Assembly (NCBI RefSeq): GCF_019175385.1
Contig: NC_083347.1
Span: forward strand, 122,396,124 to 122,460,123
Direction of reading: 5' to 3'
Length of the DNA: 64,000 bases
Source: Lycium barbarum
Taxonomy: Eukaryota; Streptophyta; Magnoliopsida; Solanales; Solanaceae
Shown here: piece after piece, positions 45,959-56,038 of the stretch
Position numbering within the stretch: the first letter of the stretch is position 1
Layout of the letters: the number at the start of each line of letters is the position of its first letter
The notes under the pieces: generated by a model
Database searches by the model: none
The model's input: the letters and a program-made list of their open reading frames with translations, nothing else
Told to the model about the DNA's origin: nothing
Program-made: the position numbers and the translations under genes

Positions 45959-48366
45959 ATGAAGAGATATTTCTCTACGGTATCGTCCAAGTTTCCACAA
46001 CCAAGTTCATCCGCTCAAAATGTTCCTCGTGTGGAAGAAAACTTGAACCAGTTAGAAGAAAATCATCATTCTGCTAAAAAACAAAAGCAAGGAGTAGATT
46101 TGTATTCTCTACCACCAGATCCAAATAAAAGAATACCCATTCTGGACTATCATCCAGATGAACGTGATGAGATTAGACGAGCATATATCCAAAGGGGTTC
46201 TCATCAACCTCGACTTCCTAGGTTTCCTCAAACAGATTTTTACGGATATAAATGTCGTTTTAATTGTAAATGGTATAAAAAATACCATGATTGGTTGGAG
46301 TATAGTGTGGTAGAAGATGCTGCTTATCGTTTGTGTTGTTATTTATTTAAAGATGAAAGCATTGATCAAGGTGGAGGCGAAGCATTTTCAAGTATAGGGT
46401 TCAAGAGTTGGCACAAAAAGAAAAGATTAGATACACACGTTGGTGAGTTGAACAGTGATCACAACCAAGCAAAGAAGAAGTGTGAAGATCTAATGCGACA
46501 AGAACAGTCAATTCAAGTTGCGTTTGTAAAGCCGGATAATAAAGCTAAGCTTGAGCACGAAATTCGTTTAAAGGCTTCAATTGAGGTGGTGAGACTCCTC
46601 TTGAATCAAGGATTGGCATTTCGTGGACATCGTGAAGATGAATCATCATTAAACAAGGGTAACTTTCTTGAAATTCTTTCATGGTATGCGAAGCGGTGTG
46701 ATAAAATTAGTGATCTTGTGTTGAAGAAGGCTCCAAAAAACAATCAGTTGACTTCTCATAAAATTCAAAAAGATATGATCACTGCAAGTAAGTTGGAAAC
46801 AATTAAAGCTATTATGGAGGACCTAAATGGTGACTATTCCTCATTGCTAGTTGACGAATCTTGTGATGTGTCACGTAAGGAGCAAATGGCAATTGTTTTG
46901 CGATATGTTGATAGATGGAGATCTGTGGTGGAACGCTTTATTGGGATTGTTCATGTTCGTAATACTAGTGCTCTATGTTTAAAAGAAGCAATTGTTAACT
47001 ACCTTGCTCAACATTCTTTGAGTGTATCTAATATACGTGGACAATGCTATGATGGAGCAAGCAATATGCAAGGGCGTCTAAGTGGCCTTAAAATTTTGAT
47101 TCAACAGGAAAGTAGATCAGCTCATACGATTCATTGTTTTGCTCATCAACTTCAATTGACTCTTGTCGGGGTATCTAAAAAATGTCTTCCAGTTGGAGAA
47201 CTTGTATTGTTGGTTTCTAATGTCTTAAATGTAGTGGGAGGTTCTTTTAAACGCATGGATGAACTTCGAGAATCTCAAGCAGAAAAAGTTCAAGAGGCAC
47301 TAGATATGGGCGGGGTTGAAACTGGTAAGGGCTTGAATCAAGAGCTTGGTCTTGCTAGAGCTGCTGATACTCGTTGGGGTTCACACTACAAATCATTTAA
47401 TAACTTCATTAGTATGTTTGGATCTATTACTGATGTTCTTGATACTATTGTTGTTGATTCCGAATGTGTTGAAGATAGTTGTAAGGCAACAGGATATCTT
47501 AGAGTTTGTCAAACATTTGAAATTGCTTTCATATTGCACTTAATGAGAGATATTTTGGCGATTACAAATGAGCTTAATGAATCCTTACAAAAGAAAGAAC
47601 AAGATATTGCAATTGCCATGTTACTTGTTAAAGTGGCGAAGAAACGATTGCAAGATCTGAGAGAGGAAGGATGGGATCCACTTATCGAGAATGTGTCCGC
47701 ATTTTGTGTCAAGTATGATATCTTGATACCTAATTTTGATGAGTTCTATATTAATTTTGGAAGATATCGACGTAAAGTTGCGGAGCATACTTTCTCGCAT
47801 CACTATCATGTCGATATATTTTTTAAGATTATTGATTGGCAACTTCAAGAACTCAATGATCGTTTTAATGAGGAGAGAACGGATTTGCTTATTGGAGTTG
47901 CTTGCTTGAATCCAGTTGACTCATTTTCTAGTTTTGACATCAATAAAATATTGAGAATGGCTGAATTATATCCAGATGATTTTGGTGAAGATACAATGGT
48001 TACTCTTAAAAATCAGCTTAAGACTTATATTGTTGATGTCTGTGATGTTGATGAAAGGTTCTCCAACCTGTAAGGACTTGGTGATCTTTCTAAAGAGCTA
48101 GTTAAGGCAAAGAAACATTTAAATTATCCCTTTGTGTTTCTCGCCTTGTAAAATTTGCATTGCTCCTACCGGTCGCCACCGCTACAGTTGAAAGAGCTTT
48201 TTCGGCGATGAAGTTGATAAAGAGTGAATTGCGAAATCGAATGGATGACGACTTCATGAGCGGTTGTATGGTGCCTTATGTAGAAAAAAATATATTTAAG
48301 ACCGTTTCTGATGAGAGTATTATGGATAGGTTTCAAAAAATGAAAACTCGTAGGATACAATTGTAA
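45959..48366 (+). pseudogene. hAT transposase (TTF zinc finger, DUF4371, hAT dimerisation), nearly intact
   Basis: Starts MKRYFSTVSSKFPQPSS. Residues ~90-125 form a TTF-type zinc finger (CKWYKKYHDWLEYS…YRLCCYLFKD). Residues ~185-420 are DUF4371/catalytic, with LLVDESCDVS and GQCYDGASNMQG holding the expected acidic residues, and IHCFAHQLQL. The long frame (704 codons) ends in TAA at 48071-48073, but similarity continues (GLGDLSKELVKAKKHLNY). A frameshift near 48145 then leads into the dimerisation domain (LLPVATATVERAFSAMKLIK, 48130-48366). One stop and one frameshift therefore separate it from a ~800-residue protein. The whole C-terminal domain needed for activity is detached, so it is probably inactive unless read through. 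An upstream 5' intron is possible (acceptor-like AATCCAG before the start). Confidence 0.92.
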
Positions 48367-48786
48367 TAATATATTTTAATTAATCAAACTTTATTTTGGT
48401 GCTACTATCAATCTTATGGTCAAGAATTTGGAATTCTCTGTAACTTTCTATAGCTATCTGTTTGGAAGTGGAGAGCCTGTACAATCCTCAGACTACTTGC
48501 CACCAGGAAAAGGCTCCAACTAATGATCGTGCCCCAAAGCCAACTGCTTCAACTACAATGGAGGCATCCTATTTGATGGACAAACAAGGAAGGAAGAGTC
48601 TGCTGCTCATAAGCTTTACTAGAATGGTATGTCATTTTTATTTTTTTAGTCCTTGATGGAGTTTGTTATGTGAAAATGCAATACAACTTGGTGAACTGCA
48701 CACATCTTTTTAGATTTCTCTATCATGACTTATTCGCTTCCGTTGTTTTTTTTTTTTTTTTTTTTTTTGTATTGATTTGAATTGCT

Positions 48787-48832
48787 TGTCCTTGTGCCGA
48801 GGGTCTACCGCAAAATAATATCTCTACCTCCC
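48787..48832 (+). mobile_element. Au SINE fragment within the hAT element
   Basis: TGTGCCGAGGGTCTACCGCA, then ATCTCTACCTCCC, is the middle of the Au SINE (CCGAGGGTCTATCGGAAA…CTCTACCTCC). Both ends are missing. Confidence 0.7.
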
Positions 48833-48914
48833 ATTTGAATGTTTTTGTCCACTCTATTTTTTTCATATATTGAACCCGCTTAGTGAAAATCCTGGGTCCG
48901 CCACTGGTTTCATG

Positions 48915-49874
48915 TAGTATTTTACTACGAGTAACATTACCCTGTCCTAAATCTTCATGACAATTCCCCTGTCCCAGATCTTCATGACAATTCGTCCTTG
49001 TCTATATATATGCAACAAATACTAAATCATAATCCTCTCCTTGTGTGTATCAAAATTCTGATTATAAATTGATGTTTCTAAGTTAAATTGCCAGATAATT
49101 AATTGTATTTTTCGTTATAATAGAAATCTGCTCAATATCTCTAATATTTTCCAGTCCACTTAGATATGAGGTTCTCGCGTCTTTATTGACTTTTGATGAA
49201 TCACCTTCTTACAATTGGTTCACTATACTTTGATTTCTTTTCTTATTTAGGTTAGTTGTAAATTCTAATTTTAAATTGCATACTAAATAGAAAATATCTT
49301 AGAAGTGCTAATTCATTCACTGAATCTTTTTACCAATTTCAATTGACGGTGAGAATTTGCGTATTTGCAGAGAATCGATATTAATTATTATTTGCTTGCA
49401 TCTATATCTTGTTATATTAGGAAAATATTGTTCGTCTTTTTTACCTTTTAATATAATTGTAATTTAGTAATTTTTCTAATCTTTAGAAAATTAAATACAA
49501 CTAAAATTTTGGTTATTGATTCTTTCTTTACTTCAATTCTGTAGTACTTTTATAAATAATTGTTTTTTTTACCTTATATAAATCATCTTTTTATTTGAAC
49601 AAATAGCTAAATTTGACAATGATAAATGCAATTGTCCTGTTGTATATTTTTTTTTTTTTAAAATTGAATTTCATGTATCGTCAAATTCCTCCTCAATCTT
49701 CTTTTGTTTCTCTATAATTTATCATCCTTTGGTTTATTATATACTGTTGGATCACTAAAATAGATCGTACATTAACTTTTGTACTCTTTAATTAAAATAT
49801 TTCTTAATACAATTTTTTTTTTATTTCCTAAGTAGATAATGTTTTAGGATATGTATTAGTTAAATTCTAATAAT
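48915..49874. other. AT-rich spacer, no gene seen
   Basis: Long T- and A-rich stretches. A 30-base near-repeat (CCTGTCC…ATCTTCATGACAATT) occurs twice at 48941-48993. No coding signal. Confidence 0.45.
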
Positions 49875-50925
49875 GGTTTGATACCAATTTTGTATCCACT
49901 CTTGTTTGTAATTTGTCATTTACTTATATAAACTCTATGAGTAAAAACATATCAATTCTTATTTGTAATTTGACCGTTACTTATATAAACTCTACGAGTA
50001 AAAACATATCACGTATGTAACAGATTTGTCATTTAAAAGTATCTTATTAATAGTAATGAGTCACGAATTTGATAACTACAAAAACACATAATAACCTGCG
50101 AAATTGAAGGACAAAAGTATAAAACTTAAAAAATATAATTAAGTTGAATAAAGTTTTATTGTATGTGTGTTGCATGTGTATTCAATCAATATAAAATGCA
50201 TGAAAAAGAAAAAATTATTGACAAGTCGCGATTAACATTAAACAAAATAATATATTTCTCTTTAATTTCTACAAAGAAAAATGAAATTCAAGGCCCTTAC
50301 TGTAAATAAAATATAACAATTCTTAGTTGCAAATTAATACATATTAGTTAAATTATTAACTTCTTACATTAGAGTTAACGTATTTAAGATTCACAACCTA
50401 TAATTTTTCTTGCAATTTTAATGTAGACGTCAGTTTTAGAAGATACATATCACATCACAACAATAAATATCAACTAAAAACTCTACTAAATTAGGATATG
50501 CGACAAATAAATCAAAAGTCCAGATGTTTAAGAGGTAAAAAGGACATGCAAAAGGAATCTCAAAGAAAGGTTCTCGGCATATACTATTGTCGAATAAAAA
50601 AAGAACAAATATATTCATGGTATGAAAAACTTATTTAAATTAACATAAGAAACATAATAATTCTAGTAATTGTTTGATACGGATCTTGTAGCCATTCTTA
50701 TTTTTGATAATTTGATATTAACTTCTATAAACTCTACGAGTAAAAATTATATCAAGTACAACACACATAATTATTAATGTAACAGTTTGTCATTTGAAAA
50801 TGTCTTACTTAATAGTAATGACTTTTGAATTTGATAACTGCAAAAGACGCATGATAACCTGAGAAATTGAAGGACAAAAGTATAAAAAAAAAAAAAAAAA
50901 AAAAAATTAAGTTGAATATATTGAC
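49875..50925. repeat. Direct repeat pair of ~270 bp
   Basis: 49875-50150 and 50665-50925 share, in order, TGGTTTGATAC/TTGTTTGATAC, AACTCTACGAGTAAAAA, AACAG.TTTGTCATTT, AATAGTAATGA, TTTGATAACT and GAAATTGAAGGACAAAAGTA, then AAGTTGAATA. The second copy runs into the Helitron-like 3' end. The middle holds no gene. Confidence 0.7.
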
Positions 50926-51029
50926 CGATGATTGAGGACTTTTATTTGACAGTTTCTTTCTTTATTGATTAGCTTGTCAAACGAGGCACAAAATTGATCA
51001 CACGCAAAGCGCGTACACTTAAACTAGTA

Positions 51030-52028
51030 TATAGAAGATGGGCTGTATGTTTGTTCAATTTATTCTAGAAAAAATTAAAAATAATACATGACCTGTCACC
51101 AAGCCTCTTAAACTAAGTTTCACATGACCTGCACTAAGCCTTCTGAACTAAGTTTCACGTGGCCTATCACCACGATATACATGTAGCATTGTGTGCCACC
51201 CACATGGCTGCACATTTATGACCACCAAAGCCGAGAGCTAGCTACTCCTTGTGTGCGTTTGTCTCCAAGCTACCTTTGGTATGGCAAAGGTAGTAAACTG
51301 AACCCCAGCCATCACTCCACCATTCATGCTCGTCATCAAATCATTGGCTTTGATACTAGTTGGACTAATAAGTCAGCCGAAGATACTCTTTAATATGAAG
51401 CGATTTTATCCGCTTTGAATCAAACATGCATGCTTTTACCAGAAGTCCTCACCCCATTATAAGGTATTCTTGCACATGTACCTTCCTTTTCATATTAGCT
51501 ATCAATGTGAGACTTTTATTTGCACTTCCTCTATTTCTAAATTAATACTACATTTCCTATTTATATAACATTAGTTTTACTGGATACGGAGTTTAAGAGA
51601 GAGAATATCAAATTTTGAAGCTTGTAATCTTAAATGTGCCATAACATCTTCAATGATAAGCTATAAGACTCTTTAGATTTGTATTCTTAAACATGCCATA
51701 ACATCAAAGCTTGTCATCATAAGTAAAATGAAAAGTTCAAGTTAAATTGTTTCTAAAATTTAGAATATATTATTCTTTTCAGAATGGACTAATAAGGAAA
51801 TAGTATCATCTTTCCAAAACAAGCCAGGGAGTACTCTAATTTGACTAAAAAAAAATCACTTTTAATTTCGATAAGATCACCAAAACATTTATCCTCATCA
51901 TATCTTATCATCTTTAATAGATACAACAAGGTTCTAACTCAATAAGACAACACAACCATAAATTTTACATAACCTGGCAAATTCCTTGAATGTCAAATCC
52001 TGGTGAATACTAGCACAACAGTCGAGAA
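51030..52028. other. Intergenic, MITE-like tail, no gene assigned
   Basis: The region 51520-51835 (ACTTCCTCTATTTCTAAATT…AAGGAAATAGTATCATC…GGGAGTACT) is a diverged Stowaway-type element like 54746-55577. A 66-codon frame at 51193-51393 has no recognisable similarity. CTAAGTTTCAC.TG.CCT is repeated near 51112 and 51148. Confidence 0.4.
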
Positions 52029-52208
52029 CAGACGCGGACCAACGATTTGAATTTTACAATAAAGACTTCAAGTTGCTAATAACTGGACTATATATTTAAA
52101 ATTTATACATATTTAGTAAATTTTACAACACAAATACAAGATTTAGGACAGACCTACTGGGTTCGGCCGAACGCGTAACGTGTAAGTCACCTTCTATCTC
52201 CGCCCCTA
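52029..52208. mobile_element. Possible diverged hAT MITE
   Basis: The left end CAGACGCGGACCAACG and right end TATCTCCGCCCCT resemble the inverted termini of the other hAT MITEs here. No 8-base duplication was recognised. Confidence 0.35.
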
Positions 52209-52348
52209 ATCAAGCACACAGCTAAAGCAAATATGATACTCCTTTACTTCTCTATAATAGTTAAGACATATGATTTGTTGCTTTCTTCACCGGGAAGTAG
52301 TTGGTCACAGAAGCCAATAGGAGCAAAGTGTTCCCAGATTTGAGTATG

Positions 52349-53148
52349 CTACATAGAGAAATCACCCTCTGGCTTAGATGCATTGATCAATATGGTCTCG
52401 ATTGAGCATTCTTTCTTAAGAATCTTCACGATGGTTGACATGGTCGGTCTGAACGGCGGTGAATCTAAGCATTGGATTGCTAATCGTAAAATCATCTCTG
52501 CTTCTGCCCAGTCATAATTCAGATTATGATCGACTAGTTCCATTAGAGTTCCCATCCGATACTTCTTTTGTGCCTATAGTAGTCCATAAAAGCCAATAAC
52601 TTTGTTTAGTTTTGCTGGATTTCAACCGTAAAATGTTTATTCACGTACATGTTATGAGCTGAGCAATTAAATGGAAATACAAGAGTATCGAGAATATTAA
52701 TACACGTGTAAGGTCAGATCTTCGGGAATTAATGAACTGGAATGGTGGAGATTTAATTAGAAGTGGGCTCCTGTAACTAACCTGACAGTGCTACAGTAAT
52801 AACTAATTTGCGGTATCCCAAATTAGTCAACAATGAACTTCCAAATTATCTTGTTTAGTTCTCATTTCCTATTTAGTTGTAATTTCTTTCATTCAGTTAA
52901 TATAAAACCTGAGAAAATTGTCCCAAAAACTCTTTATTTTAATTGTTATTTCATTAGCTTGTTGTAGTACATAACTAGCAGTTAGTTGAGTTTAACTCAC
53001 CTCATCCACGAGGTATTCAGTTTCACCACCTGCCCTCAGGGTCATGACTTTCCTTCCACTGATAAGTATAAGTGTGACAACTCCAAAGCTATACACATCT
53101 GCGCTAGCTTCTAAGGGGTGATCTTTAACTTCAGGCGCTTTATATGAC
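52349..53148 (-). pseudogene. Receptor-like kinase fragment (kinase subdomains VIII-XI)
   Basis: Two minus-strand exons. 53148-53001, after acceptor TTTTGCAG, reads SYKAPEVKDHPLEASADVYS then FGVVTLILISGR. 52573-52349, after acceptor CTATAG, reads QKKYRMGTLMELVDHNLNYD then LRLAIQCLDSPPFRPTMSTI to a stop. The donor GATGAG|GTGAGT is good. These match the APE motif, DVYSFG and the terminal RP.MS segment of plant LRR receptor-like kinases. The ATP-binding half, HRD/DFG loops and extracellular part are not found to the right within 2 kb. The fragment lacks a start and is almost certainly non-functional, though its reading frames and splice sites are well kept. Confidence 0.8.
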
Positions 53149-53186
53149 CTGCAAAAGGCTTCCATTAGAGAGAAGTACTCCTTCAT

Positions 53187-54745
53187 GCTACTTTGAATAG
53201 TATTAATTTATTAAACTGTTAAGGAGGATTTTTATATTTTTTTAAAATAATTTTTATTGTATTTACACAAATATTATGGCATGGTTATATTTACAAATTT
53301 CAAAAATTGTATAGTCATACAAATATTATGACATATTATGATTACAAATTTAAAATCTTCTAATTTTCTTAAACATCGTGCCAAGTTAAATGGGCCAAAC
53401 AAATTAAAATAGAGGGAGTTTCACTTTCATTTGAGACAATTTTTTTTCTTTTTGGCTGACGGTAATTAATGTTAAGGGATAATAGTATTTTTGGTCCTCT
53501 GCTTATTTCTCAATTCTAGTTTTGGTCCTTATGAATTAAGATATTTGGTTAAGCACATTTAGTTTTTAATTAATTTAAACGTGTGATTTTGTTCCATTTA
53601 TATAAAAAAAAATCTTATATCAAAAGTTTCAGATCAGCTCAATGAATTAAGTCACCTTTGAAGAGCGGTATATTTCCAGAGTAACTGTTTCTGGTGTAAA
53701 TCCGAATTAATCTAATCCAAAAATAGGTATTGTATGCCGAGTAGATTTTTTTTTTTTTTTTTAAAGTCCACATTCATCTAAAAAAACATTTAAATGGTTA
53801 TTTTGCTTTCAAGTGTCCAAAATACATGGAGAGTTTGTTTTCTCCGTCACTAAACTGGACTAACTTGTTTGCCATTTTAGAAACACGTTGGGAAGTTGCC
53901 AAAAGAGATTAAGAAAGCAAACATATTCTATTAATTTAACATGGACCCTCAAGGAATATAATTCTTGATAGTCCATAATCATCATCGAAGGTTGTGATAG
54001 TAAATTTATGCTTAATTACATGTCTCTCGGGTTCTAGCTATACAAATGAAATCGTCTTTGGTATGAATCATTTTAACCCAAAATAGAATATATTTTCTTG
54101 GTTCAAATTTATTGAGATTAGTTGAGCCCCAAAATAGAGATTGACTATGTTGCTCGGACTCTCCAGAAATATTGTCGCATCCATGTTGGATTCTTCAAAA
54201 ATGCCCTACTTTTGGAGAATACCACATGCACTCCTCGACATTTTTGAAGAGCCGAGCGTACACCGAATTTAATAAAAAATAAAGTCACATTCTTCTAACA
54301 AAACATTTAAGTGGTTATTTTGCTTTCACGTGTCCAAAAATACATGGAGAATAATTTAATTTGTTTTCTTCTAATTAGATATTTTTGAAATCGAAATTTG
54401 AAATTATCAAGTTGATATTTTCAAAACTACTGCACCATAACGTACCAGGAAAACTGCAAACTGTAAATGTTAATTGAGGTAAACTTGACGTGAAATTAAA
54501 TGCAGTGAAATATTATATAGTTTTTGTCTTAATCTAAAATGAGTAAGCTATAGCTTCTTGCTAGTGTTCATTTTCGTCATGGACAAAAAGGTCTGCTGAA
54601 ATATTCCTGCCATTTATTTTTTATTTCCTTTCAGTATTATTCGTTCCATGGTTTAATTTCACTTCTAAGTATGTGCAATGAGAGAGATTCATTTAACATA
54701 TTGAACAATCTGAAATTCTTTCTCTATTATTTCCAAATTAATACT
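53187..54745. other. Intergenic with repeat debris
   Basis: A right-hand Stowaway end (AAAATAGAGGGAG) lies at 53409-53421. A ~95-base direct repeat (AACATTTAA.TGGTTATTTTG, CTTTCA.GTGTCCAAAA…TACATGGAGA) occurs at about 53740-53835 and 54268-54355, flanking a TTGCTCGGA foldback MITE at 54147-54262. No gene seen, and in particular no upstream kinase exon. Confidence 0.55.
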
Positions 54746-55577
54746 CCCTTTATTTAGATATATATGACAAAATTTAATTGGATACGAAATTTAAGAGTGA
54801 AAAGATAATTTTAAAATATGCGATCTTAAATATTTCATAACATCTGTGTGGCTATAAGTCTTTTAAAATTTGTCTTCTTAAATATGCCATAATATTAGCA
54901 TGTCGTACGTAAGCTTTTTCATAAATAGTATTAGCATTCGAAGATTTGAACAGAATAACAACAACAACATATCCAGTGTAATCTCATAAGTAGGTCTGGA
55001 GAGGGTAGAACGTATGCGGACCTTGCCCTACTCGTAGAGATAGAGAGATCACTATAATAACAAATAATGTCATTTTTATATTTATATCCACTATTTTTAT
55101 TTTTGACGGACTTGATTGCTTATTTCATTCCATCTCTGCTCCTGCAAACAAATCAAGATCAAGGATGTTAAAAAGACAGAGTCAACCGATAGATCAAAGA
55201 GTCACAAACCTTGTTACCACCTAATCGATTAATCTTGTTCCCCTTTTGTGGCTTTAGCCCACTTCTTGTTACCATTCTTCCGTGTTTCAGCAGTAACATA
55301 TTCTTCCATGGAGCTAAGGTCCAAAATATGGAAGAAACAAGCGTTTCCACGACATTACCACCTTTTATTATCTATATATACTCGTTTAATAAAAAATCAA
55401 TGAAGTGGTATCCCATGACACTTGGAGCAAGGTATATTTGCCTTTGAATTATAAAAGCTTCTCATTAATTAGGAGTCAAATTATGAGAAGTCCAAGTTAA
55501 ATTGTTGTTAAATTCATAAATGCGTCATTCTTTTAGTAAGACACTAATAAGGAAATGGTCTCAACGAACGACGGAGT
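54746..55577. mobile_element. Stowaway-type element with a long insertion
   Basis: The left end TACTCCCTTTATTTAG is near 54743 and the right end AACGAACGACGGAGTA near 55562-55577. The element body runs to about 54945 and resumes about 55470 (AAATTATGAGAAGTCCAAGT). The insert contains a reverse-strand Au SINE tail (54957-55050) and an unassigned minus-strand stretch (55345-55168) with coding-like composition (SSMEEYVTAETRKNGNKKWA in one frame). Confidence 0.5.
54955..55050 (-). mobile_element. Au-type SINE 3' end, minus strand
   Basis: (AAC)n followed by ATCCAGTGTAATCTCATAAG, GGTCTGGAGAGGGTAGAACG and TATGCGGACCTTGCCCTAC. On the minus strand this is the Au SINE 3' part with its (TTG)n tail. 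Confidence 0.8.
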
Positions 55578-56038
55578 ACTTTGATATAATTAAACTCATA
55601 AATCCCTTTTAGTATCCTAGGCTTTAATTTTTATTGTGCGCCATACACAGAGGCGGATCCATGATTTAGTTTTATGACTTCAAACTCATTATATTACTAA
55701 AAGTATGGGTTCAGATATATACTATATGTCATTTTATATTGCCAATGTAAGTTGATAGTCATAGTATGATTTATTGTCACCTTCTTCTGAGCATGTATAC
55801 TTTAACTTTTGCTCTCACAGTTTGCATTATTTTGAATATGTCATGTACTCATGAGAATCTCTCTATCAAAGTCGGCAGCATAAGATGGTTTCTTTTGATT
55901 TTGTCTCAACTTGTTAAGTAGCAAATACCTCGTTGTATTTTTCTCTTAATAAATAGTACTAGCATTCCTACCAATTCTTGCCACTCTAACATTTATTCCA
56001 TTTTGCATGCAATAGGATATCAGAATATCTTAATAGCT
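55578..56038. promoter_or_regulatory. Upstream region of the intact NPF gene
   Basis: AT-rich. A hAT-type terminus CAGAGGCGGATCCATGATTT at 55648 has no visible partner end. No convincing TATA box could be singled out, and the transcription start is unknown. Confidence 0.35.

Larger units (their letters stand above)
45175..48906 (+). mobile_element. Complete hAT DNA transposon, 3732 bp
   Basis: The left end CAGGGGCGGACCCACATGG and right end TCCTGGGTCCGCCACTG are inverted. The exact 8-base duplication GTTTCATG (45167-45174 and 48907-48914) is diagnostic of hAT. It carries one transposase gene on the plus strand with an AT-rich upstream region of 0.8 kb. A fragment of an Au SINE sits near its right end. 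Similar termini occur in the short elements at 26386-26567 and 57490-57665. Confidence 0.95.
44373..51027 (+). mobile_element. Candidate Helitron, ends only
   Basis: The possible 5' end TCTAGTACTATATTAAAAGC with ACGAAAT is at 44373, directly after gypsy similarity ends. The possible 3' end ACGCAAAGCGCGTACACTTA then AACTAG|T ends at 51027, with ACGC…GCGT as the short hairpin about 12 bases before CTAG. These are the usual termini of plant Helitrons. No Rep/helicase is encoded. The base before the 5' end is T rather than A, and the gypsy element does not resume after 51027, so the two ends may belong to different elements. Confidence 0.4.

Noticed and set aside
47509..47848. Minus-strand frames across the hAT gene
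   Set aside because: Antisense shadows of the transposase reading frame.
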